Assembly (NCBI RefSeq): GCF_036347055.1
Contig: NZ_CP108882.1
Location: 1,798,001 to 1,862,000, forward strand
DNA from: Streptomyces sp. NBC_00820
GTDB lineage: Bacteria > Actinomycetota > Actinomycetes > Streptomycetales > Streptomycetaceae
Reading direction: 5' to 3'
Length of the DNA stretch: 64,000 nucleotides
Below are positions 1 through 8,251 of the stretch, piece after piece (position 1 is the stretch's first letter; each line of letters opens with the position of its first letter). The notes beneath the pieces were generated by a model that had not been told where the DNA came from, ran no database searches, and worked only from the letters and a program-made list of their open reading frames with translations. The translations under genes and the position numbers were made by a program.

Positions 1-653
1 CCACCAATCTGCTGTTCGCCCTCGCCCTGTCCCGACACCAGAACAAGCAGTCCCTGGGCCGCCAGGGCTGGGCCGGACTCGCGCTGCTCGCGGGCGGCGT
101 GAGCGCGTTCATCCTGGCGGGGCGCCCCCAGGCCGGCAGCGCCGTCACCGATCCGCTGCGCCACTGGCTGATCATCGGCGTGATGCTCGGCGTGGCCCTG
201 GCGCTCACCGCGTACGCCAAGCGGTCCCGGCTCAGCCGGGGTCCGCTGCTGCTGGCCACTGCCGCCGGGCTGCTGTACGGCGTGCAGGACGCGCTCACCC
301 GGGTGAGCGGTACCCGCTTCGCCGCCGGCGGCTTCGCGGAACTGTTCACCGGCTGGCAGCCGTACGGCGTGCTGGCGCTCGGTGTCACCGGACTGCTGCT
401 GGTGCAGAGCGCGTTCGAGACCGCGCCGCTGCGCATGTCGCTGCCCGCGCTCACCGCGGTCCAGCCGCTCGCCGGCATCCTGTGCGGGGTGGGCTTCCTC
501 GGCGACCGGCTGCGCACCGACACCGGGGCGCTGGCCTGGCAGGCGGCGGGACTCGCGGGGATCGTCACGGGCATCGTGCTGCTCGGGCTGCACCCGGCGA
601 TGCCGTGCCGCCCGGTGGAGCGGGACCAGGTGCGGGACTTCCAGCGGAACTGA
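1..653 (+). CDS. DMT-family (EamA-like) transporter, C-terminal part
   Basis: The reading frame is open from the first bases of the window, so the true start lies upstream. About 216 residues are visible. They contain repeated hydrophobic helices separated by short basic loops, and a run typical of the second EamA repeat near the end (PALTAVQPLAGILCG). The short hydrophilic tail is rich in Arg and Asp. This fits an inner-membrane drug/metabolite transporter of the DMT superfamily, in the form common in Streptomyces that has no assigned substrate. The family is fairly secure and the substrate is unknown. An internal ATG at 99 should not be taken as the start because homologous-looking membrane sequence continues upstream of it. 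Confidence 0.75.
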   Translation, partial: TNLLFALALSRHQNKQSLGRQGWAGLALLAGGVSAFILAGRPQAGSAVTDPLRHWLIIGVMLGVALALTAYAKRSRLSRGPLLLATAAGLLYGVQDALTRVSGTRFAAGGFAELFTGWQPYGVLALGVTGLLLVQSAFETAPLRMSLPALTAVQPLAGILCGVGFLGDRLRTDTGALAWQAAGLAGIVTGIVLLGLHPAMPCRPVERDQVRDFQRN

Positions 654-782
654 GCGAGGCCCTCCGTGTCAGCCTCCACGTCCGCCTCCACCTCCGCGGC
701 CGCCGGGCGTCGGGAGCGGGGCGCGGGGCGCGGGTCGGGGGTTCTCGTCCGGACCGGCCCGGTGTACTGCTTGGATACGGCC

Positions 783-1298
783 ATGAACCCTGCTGACGAG
801 ATCATCGACATCGTCGACGAGAACGACCAGGTCATCACCCAGAGCCCGCGCGGCGAGGCCTACGCCCGGGGGCTGCGCCACCGCTGCGCCTTCATCCTGG
901 CCCGGGACGCTGCCGGCCGGATCTTCGTCCACCGGCGCACCGCGACCAAGCTGGTCTATCCCTCCCTGTACGACGTCTTCGTCGGCGGGGTCGTGGGGGC
1001 GGGGGAGTCCTACGACGAGGCGGCGCTGCGGGAGGCGGAGGAGGAGCTGGGGGTGACCGGACTGCCCCGGCCGGAGTTCCTCTTCAAGTTCCTGTACGAC
1101 GACGGGGCCGGGCACGGCTGGTGGTCGGCGGTGTACGAGGTCCGCTGCGACCTGCCGGTACGGCCTCAGGTGGAGGAGGTGCAGTGGCACGACTTCCTGC
1201 CCGAGGACGAGCTGGAGCGGCGGCTCACCGAGTGGGAGTGGACCCCGGACGGGCTGGCGGCGTACGAGAGGCTGCGGGCCCTTCGGGCGGGCACGTGA
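783..1298 (+). CDS. NUDIX hydrolase (YfcD-like)
   Basis: A 171-residue protein with a complete Nudix box at about residues 69-91: GGVVGAGE, then seven residues, then REAEEELG, which supplies the catalytic and Mg2+-binding glutamates. The N-terminus (ADEIIDIVDENDQVI) and the HRRTATK stretch resemble YfcD and isopentenyl-diphosphate-isomerase-like Nudix proteins, which hydrolyse nucleoside-diphosphate-linked compounds. The ATG at 783 is preferred over the longer GTG-started frame from 666. The extra 39 residues there are low-complexity Ser/Ala/Arg, and the family begins near MNPADEII. The natural substrate cannot be read from the sequence. A DUF202 gene follows 43 bp downstream. Confidence 0.85.
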   Translation: MNPADEIIDIVDENDQVITQSPRGEAYARGLRHRCAFILARDAAGRIFVHRRTATKLVYPSLYDVFVGGVVGAGESYDEAALREAEEELGVTGLPRPEFLFKFLYDDGAGHGWWSAVYEVRCDLPVRPQVEEVQWHDFLPEDELERRLTEWEWTPDGLAAYERLRALRAGT

Positions 1299-1341
1299 CA
1301 CACAGGTGGGGCGCCGAGGGCACCCCGGTAGGGTCCTGCGC

Positions 1342-1734
1342 GTGATCGAATTCGTACGGAACGCCCGGCTCTGGTTCGCGCCGGAGCGGGTACGGGACGA
1401 GGGCAGCACCCCCGACTACCGGTTCTCGCTGGCCAACGAGCGCACGTTCCTGGCCTGGCTGCGGACCGCGCTCGCGCTGATCGGCGGCGGTTTCGCGGTG
1501 GACCAGTTCCTGCCGGACCTGCGCTGGGCGTGGCGGGTAGGGCTGGCGCTCGCGCTGCTCGGCGCCGGTGTGCTGTGCTCGCTGCGCGCGGTGAACCACT
1601 GGGTGCGCTGCGAGCGGGCCATGCGGCGCGGCGAGGACCTGCCCGCCTCCCGGTTCCCGGTGCTGCTGGGCCTGTTGGTGGCGGTGGTGGCCGTCGCGAT
1701 GGTCGTGGTGGTGCTCGTCGGGTGGGCGGGGTGA
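1342..1734 (+). CDS. DUF202 / YidH-family membrane protein
   Basis: A 130-residue protein with the DUF202 signature: an ERTFLAWLRTALALIGGGFAV helix, which is split here only for display as ERTFLAWLRT then ALALIGGGF. Two more transmembrane helices follow. The GTG at 1342 fits the family N-terminus (VIEFVRNARLWFAPERV); a longer frame from 1306 adds only unlikely residues. YidH-type proteins are small inner-membrane proteins of unknown function. The stop overlaps the next gene's GTG (GTGA), so the two are translationally coupled and are probably partners in the same membrane complex. Confidence is high for the family and nil for function. Confidence 0.85.
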   Translation: MIEFVRNARLWFAPERVRDEGSTPDYRFSLANERTFLAWLRTALALIGGGFAVDQFLPDLRWAWRVGLALALLGAGVLCSLRAVNHWVRCERAMRRGEDLPASRFPVLLGLLVAVVAVAMVVVVLVGWAG

Positions 1735-2063
1735 GCGCGGCGGACCCGCCGGAGCCGGCGGAGCGGGATCCGGGGCTCCAGCCCGAGCGGACCCGGCTGG
1801 CCTGGCGGCGTACGACGCTCGCGAGCACCGTGGCCGCCGTACTCGCGGTGAAGACCTCGCTGCACGGCGGGACCACCGCCGGGGGCGTCGTCGCGTGCGC
1901 GCTGTGCTGCGTGCTGTGGCTGTGCTTCCTGGGGGTGGCCCACCACAGGATCCGCGCCCTCTCCGCGAGCCCCCGCCCGGCCGCGCTGACGCCCCGGCAC
2001 GCGACGGCGGCGGTGCTGTGCGCGGTGGCGCTGGCGGTGTGCGCGGCGGCGCTGGTGGTGTAG
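1731..2063 (+). CDS. DUF202-domain membrane protein (second paralogue)
   Basis: A 110-residue protein starting at a GTG that overlaps the previous stop by 4 bp. It keeps the short DUF202 core (LQPERTRLAWRRT followed by a helix) and has three hydrophobic segments. The sequence is more diverged than its neighbour, with an Ala/Cys-rich last helix. Paired DUF202 genes of this kind are common in actinomycetes. No catalytic residues are evident. A short GC-rich hairpin (ccccgacgggg) just past the stop may end the transcript. Confidence 0.75.
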   Translation: MSAADPPEPAERDPGLQPERTRLAWRRTTLASTVAAVLAVKTSLHGGTTAGGVVACALCCVLWLCFLGVAHHRIRALSASPRPAALTPRHATAAVLCAVALAVCAAALVV

Positions 2064-2322
2064 CCCGGCGACCCCGACGGGGTGGTGCGGCCCGGTTCCC
2101 TGACGCCCGCTCACGCCCGCCGGACAGCCCGGCACGTCGGAGCCGGCCCGGTCCGGAGGACAGTCACTCACCCCTGCCTCCCGTCTCCCGTCACCTGCTC
2201 CCCCGCTCTCCCGCACTCCCGGCCCACCACACACGCCGCGCGCCCGCTTTGCCGGAATTCATACCGTTCGCGCGTAGCCTGTCGGTCGTCACCACCCCGT
2301 ACCCCCCTCGAAGGTGAGCAGC

Positions 2323-2622
2323 ATGACCACCCTTCACCAGGAGCACAGCGAGCACGGCACGCACAGCCACGGTCCGGGCTGCGGACACGCGGCCGTTCCG
2401 CACGGCGACCACCTCGACTACGCGCACGACGGCCATCTGCACCGCGAGCACGGCGGCCACTGGGACGAGTGCGAGCCGGCCTCCCACGCCGCGCACGCGG
2501 ACCACGAGCACGTTCACCACGAGGAGTGCGGGCACGCGCGGGTGGTGCACGGCGACCACGTCGACTACCTCCACGACGGACACCGGCACGCCGAGCACGG
2601 GGACCACTGGGACGACCACTGA
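2323..2622 (+). CDS. Histidine-rich small metal-binding protein
   Basis: A 99-residue protein with about 28 histidines, 3 cysteines and many acidic residues, with no signal peptide or membrane helix. It is built of two copies of one unit, CGHAAVPHGDHLDYAHDGH and CGHARVVHGDHVDYLHDGH, each followed by a HxEHGxHWD tail. The residue set strongly implies Zn, Ni, Co or Cu binding. Similar short CGH/HGDHxDY proteins occur widely in bacteria with no proven function. The ATG at 2323 is chosen because GAAGGTGAGC precedes it at good spacing; a GTG at 2314 is in frame but would place the Shine-Dalgarno sequence inside the gene. A strong terminator follows. Confidence 0.7.
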   Translation: MTTLHQEHSEHGTHSHGPGCGHAAVPHGDHLDYAHDGHLHREHGGHWDECEPASHAAHADHEHVHHEECGHARVVHGDHVDYLHDGHRHAEHGDHWDDH

Positions 2623-2647
2623 CGCCTCTGGCCTGATCGACAGCTGG

Positions 2648-2689
2648 GGCCGACGGCTCCCCGGGCGGCGTCCCGGGGAGCCGTCGGCC
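2648..2689 (+). terminator. Strong stem-loop terminator
   Basis: A perfect 18-bp inverted repeat (2648-2665 and 2672-2689) with a 6-nt loop sits 26 bp past the stop of the His-rich gene. There is no U-tract, as is usual for Streptomyces terminators. Confidence 0.85.
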
Positions 2690-2742
2690 TATCGTGGCCC
2701 CGGTCACGTTTCGCGGCGCGTTCCGCTCACGCACTGGACGAC

Positions 2743-2760
2743 ATACCGACCGGTCGGCAT
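2743..2760. promoter_or_regulatory. TetR-type operator (ATACCGACCGGTCGGCAT)
   Basis: A near-perfect 18-bp palindrome with a CCGACCGGTCGG core, 38 bp before the start of the kinase/dehydrogenase operon. Related sites lie at 8252-8268 (before the SDR operon), 23209-23226 and 30226-30243. The best candidate ligand is the TetR encoded at 5123-5716. Confidence 0.7.
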
Positions 2761-2798
2761 CATGTGACGGGTTCCTGTTCACCCGTTAGGAGTGATGT

Positions 2799-3830
2799 AT
2801 GAGCGGCGACCAACCGCCCGGGCTCGATCTCGACCGGCTGCGTGCCCTGCTCGACCGTGAGCGGCCCGGCCTGGTGAACGGCCCCCTGACCGGCCGGCTG
2901 ATCGAGGGCGGACGGTCGAACCTCACCTACGCGCTGTCCGACGGTGCCTCGAAGTGGGTCGTACGACGGCCTCCGCTCGGCCATGTGCTGGCCACCGCGC
3001 ACGACATGAAGCGCGAGCACCGGGTGATCAGCGCGCTGCACCCGACCGAGGTGCCGGTCCCCCGGCCGGTGCTGCTGTGCGAGAACCCCGAAGCCACGGA
3101 GGTCCTCGGGGCGCCGTTCTACGTCATGGAGTTCGTCGAGGGCACCCCGTACCGCACGGCGGACCAGCTGGCCCCGCTGGGCGCGGAGCGCACCCGGAAC
3201 GCGGTGCTGTCGCTGGTCGACACGCTCGTCGAACTGCACGCGGTGGACCCCGCCGAGGTGGGACTCGCGGACTTCGGCCGGCCCGAGGGCTTCCTGGACC
3301 GGCAGCTGCGCCGCTGGGGCAAGCAGCTGGACGCCTCCCGCAACCGCGAACTGGCCGGCATCGACGAGCTGCACTCCGCGCTCGGTCGCGCGCTGCCCAC
3401 CTCGCCCGCGCCCACGGTCGTCCACGGCGACTACCGGCTGGACAACGTCCTGATCGGTACGGACGACAAGATCAAGGCGATCCTCGACTGGGAGATGTCG
3501 ACCCTCGGCGACCCGCTGACCGACCTGGGCCTACTGGTGATGTACAGCCGGCCGCTCGAGACGCCGGACTCGCCCGTCTCCACCACCGCCGAGGCTCCGG
3601 GCCACCCGGCTCCGGCGGAGCTGATCGAACGGTACGCCGCGCGCTCGGGGCGCGACGTCTCGGAAGTCTCCTGGTACACGGCGTTCGCCTGGTTCAAGCT
3701 GGCCGTGATCCTGGAGGGCATCCACTACCGGTACACGCTGGGCCAGACGGTCGGGCGGGGCTTCGACCGCATCGGCGAGCTCGTGCCCGTCTTCATCGAC
3801 CACGGACTGACCACTCTTCAGGAAGGCTGA
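2799..3830 (+). CDS. ACAD11/LvaA-type acyl-CoA kinase (APH-fold phosphotransferase)
   Basis: A 343-residue protein with the aminoglycoside-phosphotransferase/choline-kinase fold. The catalytic loop HGDYRLDN spans residues 209-216 (Asp211, Asn216), and the metal-binding DWE follows at Asp230 (ILDWEMSTLGDP). The N-terminal lobe has a glycine-rich turn (IEGGRSNLTY) and VMEFVEGTPY. These segments match the kinase domain of ACAD10/11 and Pseudomonas LvaA, which phosphorylate the 4-hydroxyl of 4-hydroxyacyl-CoAs. They fit antibiotic kinases less well. It lies 6 bp before a gene that matches the ACAD11 dehydrogenase domain, so the two would form the separate bacterial version of the ACAD11 fusion. 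The AGGAG site before ATG 2799 is well placed. Substrate assignment is inference from context. Confidence 0.8.
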   Translation: MSGDQPPGLDLDRLRALLDRERPGLVNGPLTGRLIEGGRSNLTYALSDGASKWVVRRPPLGHVLATAHDMKREHRVISALHPTEVPVPRPVLLCENPEATEVLGAPFYVMEFVEGTPYRTADQLAPLGAERTRNAVLSLVDTLVELHAVDPAEVGLADFGRPEGFLDRQLRRWGKQLDASRNRELAGIDELHSALGRALPTSPAPTVVHGDYRLDNVLIGTDDKIKAILDWEMSTLGDPLTDLGLLVMYSRPLETPDSPVSTTAEAPGHPAPAELIERYAARSGRDVSEVSWYTAFAWFKLAVILEGIHYRYTLGQTVGRGFDRIGELVPVFIDHGLTTLQEG

Positions 3831-3836
3831 CCGGAC

Positions 3837-5060
3837 ATGGACTTCGCGTTCGACGCGCGCACGGAGGAACTGCGCGGCAGGCTCCTCGCCTTCATGGACG
3901 AGTACGTGTACCCGGCCGAGGCGGTCGCCGAGGAGCAGCGGGCCGCGCTGGCCTCGCCGTGGGACACCCCGGCGGTGGTGGGTGAGCTGAAGGCGGAGGC
4001 GCGCAGGCAGGGCCTGTGGAACCTCTTCCTGCCGGACGCCGAGTTCGGCGCCGGGCTCACCAACCTCCAGTACGCCCCGCTCGCCGAGATCACCGGCCGT
4101 TCCCCGCATCTCGCGCCCACCGCGCTGAACTGCGCGGCGCCCGACACCGGGAACATGGAGGTGCTGGCGCAGTTCGGCACCGACGAGCAGAAGAAGCAGT
4201 GGCTGGAGCCGCTGCTGGCCGGTGAGATCCGCTCGGCGTTCGCGATGACCGAGCCGGATGTGGCCTCCTCGGACGCCACGAACATCACGACGCACATCGA
4301 GCGGGCCTCCGACGGCTCGGACGAGTACGTCATCACCGGCCGCAAGTGGTACATCTCCGGGGCGATGAACCCGGACTGCAAGATCTTCATCGTGATGGGC
4401 AAGACGGACCCGGACGGCGCGGACATCCGCCGCCAGCAGTCGATGATCCTGGTCCCGCGCGACACCCCGGGCGTGACGGTCAAGCGCGCGATGCAGGTGT
4501 TCGGCTACGAGGACCACTCCCACGGCGGCCACGCCGAGGTGGTCTTCGACCACGCCCGTGTACCGGCGTCCAACCTGGTCGGCGAGGAGGGCGGCGGCTT
4601 CGCCATCGCCCAGGCCCGGCTCGGTCCCGGCCGGATCCACCACTGCATGCGGCTGATCGGCATGGCCGAGCGGGCGATCGAGCTGATGTGCCGGCGCGCG
4701 GTGTCCCGTACGGCCTTCGGCAAGCCGCTGGCCCAGCAGGGCGTGGTCCAGAACTGGATCGCGGACGCCCGGGTGACGGTCGAGCAGCTGCGCCTGCTGG
4801 TGCTGAAGACGGCCTGGCTGATGGACACCGTCGGCAACAAGGGTGCCCACGCGGAGATCCAGGCCATCAAGATCGCCACGCCTCGCGCGGTGGTCGGCAT
4901 CCTCGACCGCGCGATCCAGCTGCACGGCGCGGGCGGCGTGAGCCAGGACTTCCCGCTGGCCGACCTCTACGCCGGCGCGCGCACGCTGATGCTCGCCGAC
5001 GGCCCGGACGAGGTGCACCAGCGGTCGCTGGCACGCCGGGAGCTGAAGAAGTACCTGTAG
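3837..5060 (+). CDS. Acyl-CoA dehydrogenase, ACAD10/11 subfamily
   Basis: A 407-residue flavoprotein dehydrogenase. NCAAPDTGNMEVL, FAMTEPDVASSDATNI and RKWYISGAMNP mark the N-terminal and middle FAD/substrate domains; RTAFGKPL, QLHGAGG and LADGPDEVHQ mark the C-terminal helical domain. NCAAPDTGNMEV and ADGPDEVH are characteristic of ACAD10/11 rather than short-chain ACADs. In the studied systems the partner kinase phosphorylates the 4-hydroxyacyl-CoA and this protein turns the product into an enoyl-CoA for beta-oxidation. The gene starts 6 bp after the kinase stop, so translation is coupled. Length is normal for a stand-alone member. Confidence 0.85.
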   Translation: MDFAFDARTEELRGRLLAFMDEYVYPAEAVAEEQRAALASPWDTPAVVGELKAEARRQGLWNLFLPDAEFGAGLTNLQYAPLAEITGRSPHLAPTALNCAAPDTGNMEVLAQFGTDEQKKQWLEPLLAGEIRSAFAMTEPDVASSDATNITTHIERASDGSDEYVITGRKWYISGAMNPDCKIFIVMGKTDPDGADIRRQQSMILVPRDTPGVTVKRAMQVFGYEDHSHGGHAEVVFDHARVPASNLVGEEGGGFAIAQARLGPGRIHHCMRLIGMAERAIELMCRRAVSRTAFGKPLAQQGVVQNWIADARVTVEQLRLLVLKTAWLMDTVGNKGAHAEIQAIKIATPRAVVGILDRAIQLHGAGGVSQDFPLADLYAGARTLMLADGPDEVHQRSLARRELKKYL

Positions 5061-5069
5061 CAGAGCATG

Positions 5070-5105
5070 CGTCAGGGGCGGTCGCTTTCGCGGCCGCCCC
5101 TGACG
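5070..5105. terminator. Bidirectional stem-loop terminator
   Basis: Arms 5070-5081 (cgtcaggggcgg) and 5094-5105 are perfectly complementary over 12 bp. The hairpin lies between the convergent dehydrogenase and TetR genes. Confidence 0.8.
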
Positions 5106-5122
5106 TGTGTGCGGGGCGCGGG

Positions 5123-5716
5123 CTACGGGCGCAGGGCGCGCAGCAGGAGGTCGGCGAGGTGGTCGGCGACCTGCTGCGGGGTGAGGGGGCCGTCGGGGCG
5201 GTACCAGGTCGACAGGTGGTGGACGGACCCGAAGTGGTAGTCCACGATCAGGTCGGACGGGGTCACCGTGGAGAAGACGCCGGTGCGCTGGCCCTCCTCG
5301 ACCAGGGCGCGGAACCGTTCGTGGTAGCGCCGGCGCTCGGCGCGGACCTGCTTGTTCTTCTCCGGGCTCAGGTGGTGCATCGAGCGGAAGAAGATCATCG
5401 CGTCGTCGAGGTTCTCGATCGTGGTGACGACGACGTCCGCGGCCGCGGCGCGCAGCCGCTTCTCGACGGGCTCGTCGGCGTCGGCGAACGAGTCGAGGCG
5501 CTCCTGCTGGACGCGCAGCACGCGCGCGTACACCTCGTGCAGGAGGTCGTCCTTGGAGCCGAAGTAGTGGTAGAGCGCCCCCTTGGTGACGCCGGCCGCC
5601 TCCACGATCTCCTGTACCGAGGTCCGGTCGTAACCCTGCTCGGCGAAGAGGCGGGTGGCGGCGTTCAGCAGCCGTTGCGGGACGGGTGTCCCGTCCCCGT
5701 CCGTCGTTCTGGGCAC
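5123..5716 (-). CDS. TetR-family regulator of the kinase/ACAD and SDR/CoA-ligase operons
   Basis: A 197-residue protein. The N-terminal helix-turn-helix is clear (LFAEQGYDRTSVQEIVEAAG, then VTKGALYHYFGSKDDLL). A helical ligand domain with FFRSMHHLS and YHFGSVHHLS follows. The GTG at 5716 is chosen because AGGCAGGTGG precedes it; a GTG at 5725 is also possible. It is the last gene of the SDR, CoA-ligase, TetR operon, 26 bp after the ligase stop. The palindrome ahead of that operon (8252-8268) and a better copy ahead of the facing operon (2743-2760) suggest it represses both and responds to an acyl-CoA. That role is inferred. Confidence 0.85.
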   Translation of the reverse strand: MPRTTDGDGTPVPQRLLNAATRLFAEQGYDRTSVQEIVEAAGVTKGALYHYFGSKDDLLHEVYARVLRVQQERLDSFADADEPVEKRLRAAAADVVVTTIENLDDAMIFFRSMHHLSPEKNKQVRAERRRYHERFRALVEEGQRTGVFSTVTPSDLIVDYHFGSVHHLSTWYRPDGPLTPQQVADHLADLLLRALRP

Positions 5717-5742
5717 TGCCGCCACCTGCCTTTCCGTCGTGT

Positions 5743-7422
5743 CTACCGGCTCTCGTTGCCGCTGTCCTGGGCGTGGGAACGCAGTTCCCGCCGGAGGATC
5801 TTCCCACTCGCCGTCTTGGGCAGGTCGGGCAGGATCTCCACCTGGCGCGGGTACTTGTACGCGGCCAGTCTCTCCTTGCACCAGGCCGCGAGGTCGTCCG
5901 GGGCCGTCTCGGCGCCGGGACGCAGGCTGATGTAGGCCTTGACGGTCTCCCCGCGGTAGCCGTCCGGGACGCCGACGACGGCCGCCTCGCGCACCGCCGG
6001 ATGGGTGTAGAGGACGTCCTCGACCTCGCGCGGCCACACCTTGAAGCCGGAGGCGTTGATCATGTCCTTCTTGCGGTCGACGACGTAGAGCCAGCCCTGT
6101 TCGTCCATGAAGCCGATGTCGCCGGTGCGCAGTTCCCCGTCCGGGAAGGTCTCGGCGGTGGCCTCGGGGCGCCGCCAGTAGCCGGGGACGACCTGCGGGC
6201 CGCGTACGACGATCTCGCCCTGCTCCCCGAGGGGCACCTCCGCGCCCTGGTCGTCGAGGATCCGTACGACGGTGTCGGCGCCGGGCAGACCGACCGACAG
6301 CGTGCCGGAGACGGGGTCGACGGGTGCCTCAAGGCCGGGCGGCACGGAGGCGCAGGGGGCGGTGCACTCGGTGAGGCCGTAGCCGACGCGGATGTACGGC
6401 CCGAAGCGCTCCCGGAACCGCTCCACGAGGGCGGGCGGCACGGGGGCGCCGCCGGAGGAGATGTTCACGAAGGAGGCGAAGTGCTCCGGGGTGACGTCCG
6501 GGTGGGCGGCCAGCGCCATGAAGGCGGTGGAGGGGCCGACGGTGTAGTGCGGGCGGTGCTCGGCGAACGCCTCCAGGACGACGCCGGTGTCGAAGCGGTA
6601 GGTGAGCACGAGCGTGCCCGCGCTGACCAGGCAGGCGCCGAACTGGCAGACCATTCCGGTGATGTGGAACAGGGGCGCGAGCGCGTAGTACACGGGTGCC
6701 TCGGGCAGGGCGAGCCCGGTGCGCTGCCGCTCGGCGTTGTGCATGATGTTGCGGTGCGTGTTGGTGGCGCCCTTGGGGGTGCCGCTGGTGCCCGAGGTGT
6801 AGCTGATCAGCGCGATGTCGTCGGGATGCGGCGCGCGGCCCTCGGGCGCCTTGCCGCCCCGGCGGGCGACGGCCACGAGGTCGTCGGCGTCGGGGGCCTG
6901 GGGCAGCCGCTCGAAGCCGAGCACGCGCGTGTCGTCGCGGGTCTGGAAGTCCCGCTCGCATCCGGTGAGCACGATCCGCACCGGTGAGCCGGAGGCGGTC
7001 TCGCGCAGATACGACTCCCAGGCCCGGTCGGAGCAGATCAGCGCGGCCACCTCGCCGTCCCGCAGGACGTGGGCGACCTCGGCCGACTTGTACATCGGGT
7101 TGACGGGGACGACGGTCGCGCCCGCCTTCCAGGCGCCGAGGACGGCCAGCACGAAGTGCGGGGAGTTCTGCAGCAGGACGGCGACCCGGTCGCCGCGCTC
7201 CAGGCCGCGCTCGGCGAGGTGGGCGGCGACGGAGTCGGACAGCTCGTCGGCCTCGCGGTAGCTCAGGCGGGCGTCGAAGTAGGTCAGGAAGGTGCGGTCG
7301 GGGGCCTCGTCGACGGCGTGGCGCAGGGCGTGCACGAGGGAGTCGGCGGGGTCGACCGGGGCGCGCTGTGCCTCGTCGAGGAGGGCCAGCCAGGGGCGGG
7401 CCGTGTAGGGGGAGGTGGTCAC
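5743..7422 (-). CDS. Acyl-CoA synthetase (AMP-binding CoA ligase)
   Basis: A 559-residue ANL-superfamily enzyme. It has the P-loop YTSGTSGTPKG, the adenylate motif GYGLTECTAP, the hinge region ELRTGDIGF, and the C-terminal catalytic lysine motif PKTASGKILRREL. It activates a carboxylic acid to its acyl-CoA through an acyl-AMP. In this cluster the likely substrate is a medium-chain or 4-hydroxy acid that feeds the kinase/ACAD pair, matching the position of LvaE in the Pseudomonas lva system. The GTG start at 7422 overlaps the SDR stop by 4 bp (GTGA), so translation is coupled. Specificity cannot be read from the motifs. Confidence 0.85.
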   Translation of the reverse strand: MTTSPYTARPWLALLDEAQRAPVDPADSLVHALRHAVDEAPDRTFLTYFDARLSYREADELSDSVAAHLAERGLERGDRVAVLLQNSPHFVLAVLGAWKAGATVVPVNPMYKSAEVAHVLRDGEVAALICSDRAWESYLRETASGSPVRIVLTGCERDFQTRDDTRVLGFERLPQAPDADDLVAVARRGGKAPEGRAPHPDDIALISYTSGTSGTPKGATNTHRNIMHNAERQRTGLALPEAPVYYALAPLFHITGMVCQFGACLVSAGTLVLTYRFDTGVVLEAFAEHRPHYTVGPSTAFMALAAHPDVTPEHFASFVNISSGGAPVPPALVERFRERFGPYIRVGYGLTECTAPCASVPPGLEAPVDPVSGTLSVGLPGADTVVRILDDQGAEVPLGEQGEIVVRGPQVVPGYWRRPEATAETFPDGELRTGDIGFMDEQGWLYVVDRKKDMINASGFKVWPREVEDVLYTHPAVREAAVVGVPDGYRGETVKAYISLRPGAETAPDDLAAWCKERLAAYKYPRQVEILPDLPKTASGKILRRELRSHAQDSGNESR

Positions 7423-8192
7423 CTGGCGGCCTCCCACTTGCGCTGGATGTGGTTCATGCCGGCGAGCCAGCGGTCGGGGGTGGTGGCCCGGGCGCCGTAG
7501 TAGTCGGCGACCTCGGGGTGCGGCAGGATCAGGAAGCGGTCCTCCTCGATGCCCTGGAACAGGGCGTCCGCGACCGCGTCGGGCTCGATCGCGCCGGGCT
7601 GGAGCACCAGGTCGCCGGCGCTGCCGGTGGCGGCCAGCATGTCGGTGCGCACACCCTGCGGGCAGATGGCGTGGACCTTGAGGCCCCGGTGGCGGTAGGT
7701 GAGCGACAGCCACTCGGCGAAGGCGAGCGCGCCGTGCTTGGTGACGCTGTAGGAGGGTGCGCCGATCATGGTGAGCAGGCCGGCGGCCGAGACGGTGGAG
7801 ACGAACCGGCCCGTGCCGCGCTCCAGCCAGTCCGGCAGCAGCTCGTGGGCCGCGCGGACGTGGGCCATCACGTTGACGTCCCAGGACACCGCCCAGGATT
7901 TCTCGTCGAGCCCCGCGCCGGGCAGCCCGTCCTCGAAGGCGACGCCCGCGTTGGCGCAGTACACGTCGATGGTGCCGCCGAGCGCGTCCCGCGCCTCGCC
8001 GACGATCACGGAGGCGTCGCCGGGCACGGCGATCCCGCCGATCTCCGCCGCCACCGCCTCGGCCTTCTCGCCGTCCAGGTCGTTCACGACCACCCGGGCG
8101 CCCTCGGCGGCGAATCGGCGGGCCAGCGCGGCCCCGATCCCGCCGCCCGCTCCGGTGACGACCACTCCCGCATCCTGCACGGCTTCCACCAT
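7419..8192 (-). CDS. Short-chain dehydrogenase/reductase (SDR)
   Basis: A 257-residue classical SDR. The cofactor motif TGAGGGIG is at residues 13-20, the NAG motif at 81-83, the catalytic Ser near 135, and YSVTK gives Tyr148 and Lys152. Asp38 after the second strand (VVNDLD) favours NAD(H). It leads the SDR, CoA-ligase, TetR operon. In an lva-like pathway it would occupy the LvaD position, oxidising a hydroxyacyl-CoA intermediate. The ATG at 8192 has a good GAAGGAG upstream. The family is certain and the substrate is inferred. Confidence 0.85.
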   Translation of the reverse strand: MVEAVQDAGVVVTGAGGGIGAALARRFAAEGARVVVNDLDGEKAEAVAAEIGGIAVPGDASVIVGEARDALGGTIDVYCANAGVAFEDGLPGAGLDEKSWAVSWDVNVMAHVRAAHELLPDWLERGTGRFVSTVSAAGLLTMIGAPSYSVTKHGALAFAEWLSLTYRHRGLKVHAICPQGVRTDMLAATGSAGDLVLQPGAIEPDAVADALFQGIEEDRFLILPHPEVADYYGARATTPDRWLAGMNHIQRKWEAAR

Positions 8193-8251
8193 CGGTCCTC
8201 GGTCTCCTTCGACACGACTTTCGCGCGGCGCGCATCGGCTCTGCGGCGCCA

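Noticed and set aside
2799..3830. Aminoglycoside resistance gene, from the APH fold
   Set aside because: The motifs and the partner dehydrogenase 6 bp downstream fit the ACAD11/LvaA kinases; nothing points to drug resistance.
3531..5807. Very long minus-strand reading frame across the kinase/ACAD operon
   Set aside because: It is Arg/Gly-rich translation of the opposite strand; the real genes there are on the plus strand except for the TetR.
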